Shown one piece after another: positions 24,061 through 33,439 of a stretch of 64,000 nt of DNA (position 1 is its first letter; each line of letters begins with the position of its first letter). The notes under the pieces were generated by a model, which did no database searches, was not told where the DNA came from, and was given only the letters and a program-made list of their open reading frames with translations. Source of the DNA: Hydrogenophaga pseudoflava NBRC 102511 (lineage in GTDB: Bacteria; Pseudomonadota; Gammaproteobacteria; Burkholderiales; Burkholderiaceae_C); the NCBI RefSeq assembly GCF_001592285.1, contig NZ_BCWQ01000013.1, forward strand, positions 107,340-171,339, given 5' to 3'. The position numbers were made by a program, and so were the translations under genes.

Positions 24061-26301
24061 ATGAGTTCGACAACCATGAAACTGCAATACAAAGCCTGGG
24101 CGCTGGTGTTTGCCATCGTCGGGCTCGCCGCCGGCTCAGCCATGCTGGGCGCCCGTTACATCGTCGGAGAGTCGTTCGCACAGCTCGAAACCGACCGTGC
24201 CCAGCGCGAAGGCGAGCGGGCGCGGCGGGTGCTCGACCAGCAGGTGCAGGCCCTCAGCGCCACCAACCGCGACTACGCCCAGTGGGTGGACGCGGTCGAC
24301 TTCCTGCAGGGGCGCAAACCCGAGTTCATGGACGACAACTTCGACGTCGGCAACCTGGGGTATCTGCGCATCTCCGAAGTGGCGGTGTTCGATGCCAAGG
24401 GCGGGCTGGTCACCAGCGTCACCGTGGACGATCAGGGGCGCAAGGTGGCGGTGCCGGCCACTCGCATCGAGCCGCTCAGACCTCTGGCGCAGGAGGTGCT
24501 GGCCTCCGCCGATCCTCTGCACTCGTTCCAGACCCTTCGCGTCGCCGACGGCCAGCTGGACATGGTGGCCGTGGCCTCGGTGCAACGGCCCGGCGTCACC
24601 CGGGAGCCCGCTGTCGGGGCCATCGTCATGGTCCGCCGTTTCGACCAGGCCGAGCTGGCGCGTTTCTCCGAAGTGCTGATGACGCCAGCGACCCTGTCGT
24701 TCGACACACCCGATCACCGCGGACAGGACCTGCACCTTGAGCCGGTCGACGATCAGCATGCCGACCTGCACGCGGTGCTGAAGGACCACCAGGGCCGGCC
24801 GGTCGCGGAACTGGTGCTGGGGCTGGACCGCTCCCTTGAAGAACAGGGCCGGGTGCTGACCTGGAAGGGCATGGGGCTGTCGGGGCTCGCCGGCTTGCTC
24901 GCCAGCGTGGTGCTGGTGCTGCTGCTGGATCGTCTGGTGCTGCGCCGCCTGCAGAAGCTGCACCACGATGTGAACCGCATCACGGTCGACGGTCCCACCG
25001 CGGGCCACGAGGTCCAGGTGGGCGGTGACGACGAACTCACCCAGTTGGCCGAGGGCGTGAATGCCCTGCTGGGCCGCGTCCGCTCCGATGCCCAGGCGCA
25101 GCGCGAGGCGCATGTGCAGCAGGAGGCCTTGCAGGTGCAGCTCATGCAGTCGCAGAAGACCGAGGCATTGGGGCGGCTGACCGGCGGCATCGCACACGAT
25201 TTCAACAACTCGCTGGCGGCCATCACGGGCTGGATCCGCCTGGCCAGCGAAGACCTGGACAGCGCGCACCCGAGCCACGAGGCCCTGCAGCAGGCACTCA
25301 AGTCGACGCGATACGCCGACGGGTTGATGCGCCAGCTGCTGGCCTTCGGCCGGCAGTCTGCACCCCGGCTGCGGCGGCTGCACTGGGCGGCGCTGATCGA
25401 GGAGACGAAGGTCATGGTCTCTGCCGGCCTGACCCGCGACTGCGAGCTGGTGGTGCATTACGAGGTCGACGACGACGAGGTCGATGCCGACCCCACACAG
25501 CTGCAGCAGGTGCTGGTGAACCTGCTGATCAACGCGGCCGATGCCATGAAAGGGCAGGGGCGCATCGATCTCACGCTGGGCTCGGCCGAGCTGCCATCGA
25601 AGCGTGGCCACGAACTGCCCGCCGGTGCCACCGGTCTCCCCGACGGGCGCTATCTGGTGCTGCGGGTGCGCGACCATGGGCCGGGCATACCGCCCGAGCA
25701 CGTGGACCGGGTGTTCGACCCCTTCTTCACCACCAAGGCCAAGGGCAGGGGCACCGGACTGGGTCTCTCGGTGGCGCAGGGCATCATGGCCCGGCACCAT
25801 GGATCGCTGGGCCTGGTCAACAGCCCGGAGGGTGCGTGCTTTGTGCTGTGTCTGCCCGCCAGCCGGCGCGACGAAGCGGTGGCCTCCGTCACCACCCCGG
25901 GCGGGCCAGGCAAGGGGCGACAGCTGCTGTTTGTGGACGACGACCAGTCGGTGCGCCACGCCTGGGCCGCGCTGCTGGAGCGCAAGGGCTGGCAGGTCAC
26001 CCGCTCACGCGACGGCGAAGAGGCCTGGAGCCAGTTCTCGCAGACGGGCAAGCACTTCGATGTGGTGCTGACCGACCAGTCCATGCCCCGTCTGGACGGG
26101 GTGGGTCTGGCCCAGCGGATCCGGGCCACCAGCGCGCCGCCGCCCGTGGTGCTGATGAGTGGTCATGTCGACGAGGTCGATGCCGGCCTGCTCAAGACGC
26201 TGTTTGCTTCGGTGCTGCACAAGCCGGTGGACCCCACCGAACTGGACCGGGTGCTGCAGGGGCTGTCGTTGCCGGAAGAGGCCTCGGCGACCCCGCCATG
26301 A
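24061..26301 (+). CDS. Hybrid sensor histidine kinase with CHASE4-type sensor and C-terminal receiver
   Basis: 746 residues from the ATG at 24061 (ATG at 24076 and an upstream GTG are alternatives; no strong ribosome site separates them). Order: TM helix at about 7-28, extracytoplasmic region with NRDYAQWVDAVDFLQ typical of CHASE4, second TM near 280-300, HAMP, then HisKA with phosphoacceptor in GGIAHDFNN, HATPase with NAADA, DHGPGIP and GTGLGLS boxes, and a receiver domain with FVDDD and phospho-Asp in VLTDQSMP. The soluble signal is unknown. It converges on tolA with 7 bp between stops. Confidence 0.92.
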   Translation: MSSTTMKLQYKAWALVFAIVGLAAGSAMLGARYIVGESFAQLETDRAQREGERARRVLDQQVQALSATNRDYAQWVDAVDFLQGRKPEFMDDNFDVGNLGYLRISEVAVFDAKGGLVTSVTVDDQGRKVAVPATRIEPLRPLAQEVLASADPLHSFQTLRVADGQLDMVAVASVQRPGVTREPAVGAIVMVRRFDQAELARFSEVLMTPATLSFDTPDHRGQDLHLEPVDDQHADLHAVLKDHQGRPVAELVLGLDRSLEEQGRVLTWKGMGLSGLAGLLASVVLVLLLDRLVLRRLQKLHHDVNRITVDGPTAGHEVQVGGDDELTQLAEGVNALLGRVRSDAQAQREAHVQQEALQVQLMQSQKTEALGRLTGGIAHDFNNSLAAITGWIRLASEDLDSAHPSHEALQQALKSTRYADGLMRQLLAFGRQSAPRLRRLHWAALIEETKVMVSAGLTRDCELVVHYEVDDDEVDADPTQLQQVLVNLLINAADAMKGQGRIDLTLGSAELPSKRGHELPAGATGLPDGRYLVLRVRDHGPGIPPEHVDRVFDPFFTTKAKGRGTGLGLSVAQGIMARHHGSLGLVNSPEGACFVLCLPASRRDEAVASVTTPGGPGKGRQLLFVDDDQSVRHAWAALLERKGWQVTRSRDGEEAWSQFSQTGKHFDVVLTDQSMPRLDGVGLAQRIRATSAPPPVVLMSGHVDEVDAGLLKTLFASVLHKPVDPTELDRVLQGLSLPEEASATPP

Positions 26302-26308
26302 ACGCGGG

Positions 26309-27226
26309 TCAGTCTGTCGGGCGGACCACGATGATGATGGGCGAGGGAACCCGGCCATCGACATCGCGTGGCAGAGAACCGGTCCGGTCGATGGCCTTCA
26401 GGGCGGCCTCGTCCCAGGCCGGGTTGCCGCTGCTGTCGACCACGCGCCGCGAGGTGATGGTGCCGTCGGACAGCGCGCGCACCTCGATTTCGGTGCGCAG
26501 GGAGCGCGGGAAGTCTTCCGTGTAGCGGATGTTGGGACTGACCTTGGCCCGGACCCGGCCTGCGTAGCCCGACGACGGTCCGCTCGATTGTTGGGCCGAG
26601 CCGCGGGCTTCGGGACCGCCGCTGGCGCCCGCCTGGCCCATCATGCGGGCGATCTGGTCGCGACGCATCCTGTCGGCCAGCTCGTTCTGGCGGCGCTCGG
26701 CCTCCCTGCGCTCCTGGTCCTGCTTTTTCTTCTTTTCGGCGAGTTCCTTCTTCTTGAGGTCGTCGGCCTTCTTCTTCTCGGCCAGTTCCTTTTCTTTCTT
26801 CTCGCGCTCGGCCTTCTCCTTGGCTGCTTTTTCCTTCTTGGCCTCTTCCAGCTCGCGCCGCTTCTCTTCTTCCAGCTTCTTCTGCTTGGCCTTCTCGGTC
26901 GCGATGTCCGGCTGCTTCACCGCCGGCTGGGGCGGTGGTGGCTCGGGCTTGGGTTCCGGCTTCGGTTCGGGTTTGGGCTCCGGCCGGGGCTCCGGTTCGG
27001 GTGGCGGCGGCGGGGGAGGCTCCACCGCACGGGGCGCGGCCTCGCGCGGCAGGGCCGACCAGATCTCGGCTTCGAACGCCACTGGCGGTTCGTCCTGTTT
27101 CCAGTGCACTCCCCAGGTCAGGGCCGCCATCAGCAGCACGTGCGCGCCCAGGGCCAGCGCCAGCGGCGTTCCCCAGCGGCCGGAGCGCGGCGGCTTGAAG
27201 TCGATGGCGTCGGTGATGATCTGCAT
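26309..27226 (-). CDS. tolA: Cell envelope integrity protein TolA
   Basis: 305 residues in the TolA order: N-terminal membrane anchor (LALALGAHVLLMAALTWGVHW), proline-rich PEPRPEPKPEP region, a long charged Lys/Glu/Ala helix (about 115-205), and a C-terminal globular TonB-like domain ending FPRSLRTEIEVRALSDG onward. It bridges the inner-membrane TolQR motor to the outer membrane. The last gene of the ybgC-tolQRA string here: tolB and pal, which usually follow, are absent, and the convergent histidine kinase ends 7 bp away. Confidence 0.93.
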   Translation of the reverse strand: MQIITDAIDFKPPRSGRWGTPLALALGAHVLLMAALTWGVHWKQDEPPVAFEAEIWSALPREAAPRAVEPPPPPPPEPEPRPEPKPEPKPEPKPEPPPPQPAVKQPDIATEKAKQKKLEEEKRRELEEAKKEKAAKEKAEREKKEKELAEKKKADDLKKKELAEKKKKQDQERREAERRQNELADRMRRDQIARMMGQAGASGGPEARGSAQQSSGPSSGYAGRVRAKVSPNIRYTEDFPRSLRTEIEVRALSDGTITSRRVVDSSGNPAWDEAALKAIDRTGSLPRDVDGRVPSPIIIVVRPTD

Positions 27227-27236
27227 GTCCGGGCGT

Positions 27237-27686
27237 TCAGCGGCTGGCCTGGACCGCCAGGCCCACGCGGTCGACGCCCGCGCGCTTGAGCGTGTCCATG
27301 GTCTTCACCACGGTGTCGTACTTGATGTCCTTGTCGGCGCTGATGACCACCGGCACGGCGTCGGCCGGGGTGCCCGCTTCGGCTGCGGTGCCCTGCAGCT
27401 TGCGGACCTCGCCGGCCAGCTGCGGCAGCTTGATGCCCTGGCCGCCCTTGCTCGCCGTGCCCAGGCGCACCTGGATGGTTTCGTCCTTGCTGATCACGAC
27501 CTGAACGAAGCTCTTGGGCTGCGCATCGGCCTGGCCCACGCTGGGCAGGCTGATCTGGCTGGGAGAGATGAGCGGCGCGGTCACCATGAAGATGATCAGC
27601 AGCACCAGCATCACGTCGATGAACGGGACCATGTTGATCTCGTTCTTGGTGCGGCGGGTGCGGCCCCGCGATGAGACAGCGGCCAT
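27237..27686 (-). CDS. tolR: TolR, ExbD/TolR-family proton-channel subunit
   Basis: 149 residues: basic N-terminus (RGRTRRTKNEINMVPFIDVM), one transmembrane helix with the proton-relevant Asp in PFIDVMLVLLIIFMV, then a periplasmic domain. This is the classic TolR/ExbD build. It is 2 bp after tolQ and 10 bp ahead of tolA on the same strand, forming the TolQRA inner-membrane energy-transducing complex used in outer-membrane constriction at division. Confidence 0.93.
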   Translation of the reverse strand: MAAVSSRGRTRRTKNEINMVPFIDVMLVLLIIFMVTAPLISPSQISLPSVGQADAQPKSFVQVVISKDETIQVRLGTASKGGQGIKLPQLAGEVRKLQGTAAEAGTPADAVPVVISADKDIKYDTVVKTMDTLKRAGVDRVGLAVQASR

Positions 27687-27688
27687 GT

Positions 27689-28393
27689 TCAGTGTCCCGA
27701 CGGCGTGGCCTGGCTGGGCTGCTGGCCCAGGTTGCGGTGCAGGATGTTGGAGAACTCTTCCATGAAGGTCTCCATGCGGTTGGCGACGCGGTCGATGTCG
27801 GTCGCAAAGCGGTTGTAGGCCACCACCGCCGGAATCGCGGCGAACAGGCCGATGGCGGTCGCCACCAGGGCCTCGGCGATGCCGGGCGCCACCGTGGCCA
27901 GCGTCACCTGGGCCAGCGCGGCCAGGCCGGTGAAGGCGTGCATGATGCCCCAGACCGTGCCGAACAGGCCCACATACGGGGCCACCGAGCCGACGGTGCC
28001 CAGGAAGGAGAGGTTGGTTTCCAGCACGTCGAGTTCCCGCTGGAAGCTCGCCCGCATGGCGCGGCGCGCACCGTCGAGCAGGGCGCCAGCGTCGGTGATG
28101 CGGCGCTCGCGCAGCTTGTGGTATTCGCGCATGCCACTGGCGAAGATGCGCTCCATCGGGCCGCCGTGGCGCGCGCTCTGGGCAGCGGCCGAGTAGAGGT
28201 CGTTCAGGTTGGTGCCCGACCAGAACTCCTTCTCGAAGGACTCGTTGTGGCGGTTGACTCGCTTGAGGGTGAACACCTTGCGGAAGATGGCCGCCCAGCT
28301 GATCACGGACATGAGGACCAGCAGCACCACCACGGCCTGCACGACCCAGCTCGCGTTGAGCATCAACTGGACGATGGAAAGATCTTGGGACAT
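27689..28393 (-). CDS. tolQ: TolQ, MotA/TolQ/ExbB proton-channel protein
   Basis: 234 residues with three transmembrane helices; the conserved core LSFLGTVGSVAPYVGLFGTVWGIMHAF and the GIAEALVATAIGLFAAIPAVVAYN segment define TolQ. It forms the pentameric proton channel around TolR. It is 32 bp after the ybgC stop and 2 bp ahead of tolR. Confidence 0.95.
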   Translation of the reverse strand: MSQDLSIVQLMLNASWVVQAVVVLLVLMSVISWAAIFRKVFTLKRVNRHNESFEKEFWSGTNLNDLYSAAAQSARHGGPMERIFASGMREYHKLRERRITDAGALLDGARRAMRASFQRELDVLETNLSFLGTVGSVAPYVGLFGTVWGIMHAFTGLAALAQVTLATVAPGIAEALVATAIGLFAAIPAVVAYNRFATDIDRVANRMETFMEEFSNILHRNLGQQPSQATPSGH

Positions 28394-28425
28394 GTCGATG
28401 GAAGACTTGGAGTCGGGTCAGAGGG

Positions 28426-28859
<434 letters not shown>

Positions 28860-28863
<4 letters not shown>

Positions 28864-30101
28864 AGCGCGGCCTCCAGCCGGTGCACCGCTTCCTGCAACT
28901 GGGGCAGGGCATTGGCGGTGGAGAAGCGCAGGTAGCGGCCGGGGTCGGCCAGACCGAAGTCGCGCCCGGGTGTGGTGGCCAGCTGGCAGCGGCGCATCAG
29001 CTCGAAGGCCAGCGCCCAGCTGCCACCTTCCTCAGGCCGTCCGTCCGGTGCCTTCAGGCCCCAGCGGTTGCACAGCGTGGAGACATCGGCCCAGGCGTAG
29101 AACGCGCCGTCGGGCATCACCGGGACCGGCAGGCCCAGGCGGTCGAGCGCGGGGATGAAGAAGTCGCGCCGCGCCTTGAACTCGGCGCGACGGCGTTCGT
29201 ACTCGGCCAGGCTCTCGCGTTCGAAGCAGGCCAGCGCCGCATGCTGGGCGACCGTGCTGGCGCAGATGAAGAGGTTCTGGGCCAGCCGCTCCACCGCCGG
29301 CACCAGCGCGGGCGGCAGCACCAGCCAGCCCAGGCGCCAGCCGGTCATGTTGAAGTACTTGGAGAAGCTGTTGACGCTGATCACCTCGTCGCCCAGACCG
29401 TCGGGCAGTCCCAGCGCGCTGTGGCCGTAGGCCTCGTCGTAGGACAGGCCCAGGTAGATCTCGTCGATCAGGGTGACGCCGCCCTTTTCGCGCACGAAGC
29501 GGGCGATGCGCTCCAGCTCGGCGCGGGCGATGGAGGTGCCGGTTGGGTTGGACGGCGAGGCCAGCAGCACGCCGCGCGTGGCCTCACCCCAGGCCGAGGC
29601 CACGTGGTCGGCGCTGAGCTGGAAGCGGTCTTCGGGGCCGGACGGGATCAGCACCGGCGTGCCCTCGGCCGCCTGCACGAACTGGCGGTTGCAGGGATAG
29701 CACGGGTCGGGCATCAGCACCTCGTCGCCGGCCTCGATCAGCGCCAGGCAGGCCAGTTGCAGTGCGGCGGACGCGCCGGCCGTCACCACGATGCGGGCCG
29801 GGTCGATGTCCAGACCAAAGCGGCTGGCGTACCAGCCGCTGATGGCCTCGCGCAGAGCGGGCAGGCCGGTGGCCGGCGTGTACTGGCTGCGGCCATCGCG
29901 GATCGCGCGTTCGGCCGCGGCCTGCACCGGGGGCGGCGCGGTGAAATCCGGCTCGCCGATGTTCAGGTAGATCATCGGCCGGTCACCCGGGCGGGCCAGC
30001 CGCGCCATGTCGGCCGCGGCCTTGGCCAGTTCCATCACATAGAAAGGTTCGACGCGCCGGGCACGGCTGGACAGGCGCAAAGGGTCCGGGCGCAACGTCA
30101 T
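28860..30101 (-). CDS. Class I/II PLP-dependent aminotransferase
   Basis: 413 residues from the ATG at 30101. Fold-type I hallmarks: IGEPDF near the start, [17 protein letters not shown] and the PLP-lysine in [16 protein letters not shown], with an Arg in YLRFSTA at the C-terminus for substrate carboxylate. Specific donor and acceptor are not readable; alanine/aspartate-type aminotransferases are closest in look. It overlaps nusB and ybgC by 4 bp each, so it lies inside a long cotranscribed chain. Confidence 0.9.
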
Positions 30102-30595
30102 TCCGCCTTGGAAGACTTGCGCGAGCCGGCTGGCGCCGCGGCGGCTTCGAGCGGGCGCAACCGGGCGCCAAGCTGGTGGAGCACTCCGTTGACGTACTTG
30201 TGGCCATCGGTGCCACCGAAGGACTTGGCCAGTTCGACGCACTCGTTGATCACGACGCGCAGCGGCACGTCCAGGCAGTGCTGGAGCTCGTATGCACCGA
30301 TCCACAGCACCCCGTGCTCGATCGGCGAGATCTCGGCCATCGGCCGATCCAGCAGGGGCGTCACCAGGGCGTCCAGCGCCTCGGCCTGTTCGACACAGCC
30401 GTGCAGCAGCGCGTCGTAGTGGGCGCTGTCGGACTTGTGGAAACCCGAGAGGTCGCGGGTGAAGCTGTCGATGTCGCTGGCGGTGTTGCGGCCGACGAGG
30501 TGCTGGTAGAGCGCCTGCAGCGCGAACTCCCGCGCCCGGGTGCGCGCCGACTTGTCGGCCGCCTTGCGCGGTTTGATGGGGCTCTGGTCGTTCAT
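30098..30595 (-). CDS. nusB: Transcription antitermination factor NusB
   Basis: 165 residues from the ATG at 30595 (an in-frame TTG at 30604 gives three extra residues). Carries [15 protein letters not shown] at the N-terminus and [29 protein letters not shown], the NusB RNA-binding/antitermination fold used for rRNA transcription. Follows ribH, an order common in proteobacteria. Confidence 0.95.
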   Translation of the reverse strand: MNDQSPIKPRKAADKSARTRAREFALQALYQHLVGRNTASDIDSFTRDLSGFHKSDSAHYDALLHGCVEQAEALDALVTPLLDRPMAEISPIEHGVLWIGAYELQHCLDVPLRVVINECVELAKSFGGTDGHKYVNGVLHQLGARLRPLEAAAAPAGSRKSSKAE

Positions 30596-30600
30596 AGAGT

Positions 30601-31065
30601 TCAACCGATCTGCTCCAGCACATGGGCCATCTCGACGGCCACGCGCGCCGCATCGCGGCCCTTTTCGGTCTGGCGGGCCACGGCCTGTTCCAGGTTCTCG
30701 GTGGTGAGGATGGCGTTGGCGATGGGGGTGTGGGTGTCCAGCGAGACCCGGCTGACGCCAGCGCCCGACTCATTGGCGACCAGTTCGAAGTGGTAGGTCT
30801 CGCCGCGGATGATGCAGCCCAGCGCGATCAGGGCGTCGTACTCGTCCTGCTCGGCCATGGCCTGCAGGGCGATGGACACCTCCAGGGCGCCGGGCACCGT
30901 CACGCGGGTGATGTGCTTTTCCTGCACGCCCAGCGCGAGCAGCTCGGCGTGGCACGCCTCGAACAGCGCGTTGGTGATGCCTTCGTTGAAGCGGGCCTGG
31001 ACGATGCCGATGGAGAGCTTCTTGCCGTCGAGCAGGCTGGTGCTGCCTTTGTCTGCGCCAAACAT
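30601..31065 (-). CDS. ribH: 6,7-dimethyl-8-ribityllumazine synthase
   Basis: 154 residues, the usual length. [12 protein letters not shown], the substrate-binding [30 protein letters not shown] and [16 protein letters not shown] match lumazine synthase. It condenses the ribityl pyrimidine with dihydroxybutanone phosphate to lumazine, the penultimate step of riboflavin synthesis. The ribBA bifunctional gene commonly present between ribE and ribH in betaproteobacteria is absent: only 22 bp separate ribH from ribE. Confidence 0.96.
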   Translation of the reverse strand: MFGADKGSTSLLDGKKLSIGIVQARFNEGITNALFEACHAELLALGVQEKHITRVTVPGALEVSIALQAMAEQDEYDALIALGCIIRGETYHFELVANESGAGVSRVSLDTHTPIANAILTTENLEQAVARQTEKGRDAARVAVEMAHVLEQIG

Positions 31066-31087
31066 GGGGGTCTTTCTTGGGTGGGGG

Positions 31088-31720
31088 TCAGTTCTGGGAG
31101 GGCGCTGCGCCGAGCATGCGCTCGACATAACGTGCCACGGTGTCGATTTCCAGGTTCACTGCGCTGCCAGCGCGCAAGTCGCCCAGGGTGGTGTTCTGGA
31201 CGGTGTGCGGAATCAGGTTGATGCTGAACTCGCAGCCATCCGGGCGGTCTTCGATGCGGTTCACGGTCAGGCTCACGCCATTGATCGTGATCGAGCCTTT
31301 GTAGGCGAGGTATTTGGCCAGGGCCGGCGGCGCGAGCACGCGCAGCTCCCAGCTCTCGCCCACGCGCTCGAAATGGGTGACCTGCCCGACGCCATCGACG
31401 TGGCCCGACACGATGTGGCCGCCCAGCCGGTCGTTCGCCCGCAAAGCCTTTTCGAGATTGACCCGGTGACCGGCTTCGGCCAGCCCGGTGGTCTTGGAGA
31501 GCGATTCCGCCGAGACGTCGATGGTGAAGCGGGAGGCGGCGGCGTCGAGGGTCGTGACGGTCATGCAGGCGCCGTTGTGGGCGATGCTGTCGCCCAGGGC
31601 GACGTCGTCGAGGTAGCCCGGTGGCGCCTCGATCGTCAGGCGCCTGCCGTGGTCCAAAGAGCTGCCCAGGGGGTGAAGGTCGGCGATGCGACCCACACCG
31701 GTGATGATGCCGGTAAACAT
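31088..31720 (-). CDS. ribE: Riboflavin synthase, alpha subunit
   Basis: 210 residues, begins [10 protein letters not shown] and contains two lumazine-binding repeats ([23 protein letters not shown] and GVSLTVNRI regions), the homotrimeric riboflavin synthase layout. It dismutates two lumazines to riboflavin. Lies between ribD and ribH on the minus strand. Confidence 0.95.
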   Translation of the reverse strand: MFTGIITGVGRIADLHPLGSSLDHGRRLTIEAPPGYLDDVALGDSIAHNGACMTVTTLDAAASRFTIDVSAESLSKTTGLAEAGHRVNLEKALRANDRLGGHIVSGHVDGVGQVTHFERVGESWELRVLAPPALAKYLAYKGSITINGVSLTVNRIEDRPDGCEFSINLIPHTVQNTTLGDLRAGSAVNLEIDTVARYVERMLGAAPSQN

Positions 31721-31787
31721 CCGCGTATTTTCGCAGGGTTTGGCCCGGCGCCGCGCGTGTCGCCAAAAGGCCGGGTGTTTGCAGGCC

Positions 31788-32933
31788 TCAGGCGTGCAGG
31801 AAATGGTCCCGGCCCTGCACCCGAGCCAGGATGCGCAGGTCGTCACCCACCGGCTCCACCCCCGTGAACCGCAGGGGCAGGCGCTGGTCCAGCGACTGCA
31901 GGGGGCCCCAGTTGGCCAGCCCCGACCCGCCGGCGCCCAGCAGCTGGGGGGCCAGGTACAGCAGGAACTCGTCGACCAGACCTTCGCGGATGAAGGAGCC
32001 ATTGAGCTTGTGGCCGGCTTCCAGGTGCAGCTCGTTCACCTCCCGGGTGGCCAGGTCGCGCAACATGGCCGCCAGATCGACCTTGCCGCCGGGCCCGGGC
32101 AGGGTGATGACGGTGGCGCCCCCCTGTTCCAGGGCGGCCTGCCGGCTGGCATCGGGGACGGCGCAGTAGATGAAGATCTTGCGCGTGTGGCCCTGCGCCG
32201 GGGCCTGGAACAGGCGGGCGGCGGGCGGGGTTTCGAGCTTGCTGTCGACAACCACCAGATGGGGCTGCCGGGGCGCCGGCAGCTGCCGCACATCCAGCAT
32301 GGGGTCGTCCTCCAGCACGGTGCCGATGCCCGTCAGCACCGCGCAGGCGCGCGCGCGCCAGGCGTGGCCGTCTGCACGGGCCGCTTCTCCGGTGATCCAC
32401 TGGCTGACACCATTGCCCAGGGCGGTCACGCCATCCAGCGACATCGCGGCCTTCATGCGCACCCAGGGGGTGCCCCGGATCATGCGGCTGAAGAAGCCGA
32501 TGTTCAGTTCGCGCGTGGCGAGGGCGACCGGGTGGTCTGCCGGCAGAAGTTCTACCTCGATGCCCGCGGCGCGAAGACACTCCAAGCCCCTTCCGGCCAC
32601 TTTCGGGTTCGGATCGCCTGTGGCGACCACCACCTTGGTCACGCCGGCTGCGATCAGCGCATCGCAGCAAGGCGGAGTGCGGCCATGGTGGGAGCAGGGC
32701 TCCAGGGTGACGTGTGCCGTCGCGCCCCGGGTGGAATCGCCGCGTTGCGCGGCATCTCGCAGTGCCACTACCTCGGCGTGTGGGCTCCCCGCTTGCTGGG
32801 TGTGGCCACGCCCGATCTCTCGGCCATCGGCCGAGAGGATCACGCACCCAACGCGGGGGTTGGGGTTGGACAGCGTCAGGGACTGCTGAGCCAGTCGGAG
32901 GGCCTCTGAAAGCGACCCTTGGTCCAGCGGCAT
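31788..32933 (-). CDS. ribD: Bifunctional riboflavin deaminase/reductase RibD
   Basis: 381 residues from the ATG at 32933; an in-frame TTG would push into pilE. The N-terminal cytidine-deaminase-like domain has the zinc ligands in HAEVVAL and PCSHHGRTPPC; the C-terminal reductase domain contains RMKAAMSLDG and LHLEAGHKLNG (elements of the NADPH and substrate pockets). Catalyses the deamination and reduction of the pyrimidine intermediate. Follows pilE by 4 bp, so the pilus operon may read through into riboflavin genes. Confidence 0.95.
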   Translation of the reverse strand: MPLDQGSLSEALRLAQQSLTLSNPNPRVGCVILSADGREIGRGHTQQAGSPHAEVVALRDAAQRGDSTRGATAHVTLEPCSHHGRTPPCCDALIAAGVTKVVVATGDPNPKVAGRGLECLRAAGIEVELLPADHPVALATRELNIGFFSRMIRGTPWVRMKAAMSLDGVTALGNGVSQWITGEAARADGHAWRARACAVLTGIGTVLEDDPMLDVRQLPAPRQPHLVVVDSKLETPPAARLFQAPAQGHTRKIFIYCAVPDASRQAALEQGGATVITLPGPGGKVDLAAMLRDLATREVNELHLEAGHKLNGSFIREGLVDEFLLYLAPQLLGAGGSGLANWGPLQSLDQRLPLRFTGVEPVGDDLRILARVQGRDHFLHA

Positions 32934-32937
32934 GTGA

Positions 32938-33423
32938 TCAGGAGCCCTTGAAGCAATCGGCAACGGTGGTGCCAGATGCGTTGTTGCTCAAGGTTTTGAC
33001 ACCGGTGTTGGTGATGGTGAGGTCACCGCAACGGTCATTGGTCATGCTGCCCGTGCGCTCGGCACGCAAGGTGAACGAGGACGCCGACGCGTCCGTGGTG
33101 GTGTCCACGGCATCGCCGTCTTCGATCAACTGGATGTTGTAGGCCGCCGGTCCAGACCCGGGGCGCGGCGAGGTGGCCAGCCCGTCGGGCAAGGATGCGC
33201 CCTCAAACGTGTCCTGGGCACTGAAAAACCGCCGCATGTACTGCTCGGCCTCCATCAGCGCCCGCTGGGCATCGGCCCTTCTGGATTTGGCCACCTGCTC
33301 CTGGTACGACGGGTAGCCGATCGCGGCCAGGATGCCGATGATGGCCACGACGATCATCACCTCGATCAAGGTGAAGCCGCTTTGTGGTCTGTGGCAGGCG
33401 GTGTGGGTGCGTGTGTTGTTCAT
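32938..33423 (-). CDS. pilE: Type IV pilin PilE-like
   Basis: 161 residues with a prepilin leader cleaved at G/F in [20 protein letters not shown], Glu5 present, a long N-terminal helix and two C-terminal Cys (RCGDL and DCFKGS) enclosing the D-loop. Expected to be processed by PilD and to be a minor or major pilin subunit. Last gene of the minor-pilin operon and 4 bp ahead of ribD. Confidence 0.9.
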   Translation of the reverse strand: MNNTRTHTACHRPQSGFTLIEVMIVVAIIGILAAIGYPSYQEQVAKSRRADAQRALMEAEQYMRRFFSAQDTFEGASLPDGLATSPRPGSGPAAYNIQLIEDGDAVDTTTDASASSFTLRAERTGSMTNDRCGDLTITNTGVKTLSNNASGTTVADCFKGS

Positions 33424-33439
33424 GCTGGGAACACTCAGA

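Noticed and set aside
26930..27030. Short PEPKPEP-type repeat DNA.
   Set aside because: It is the ordinary proline-rich linker of TolA, not an independent repeat element.
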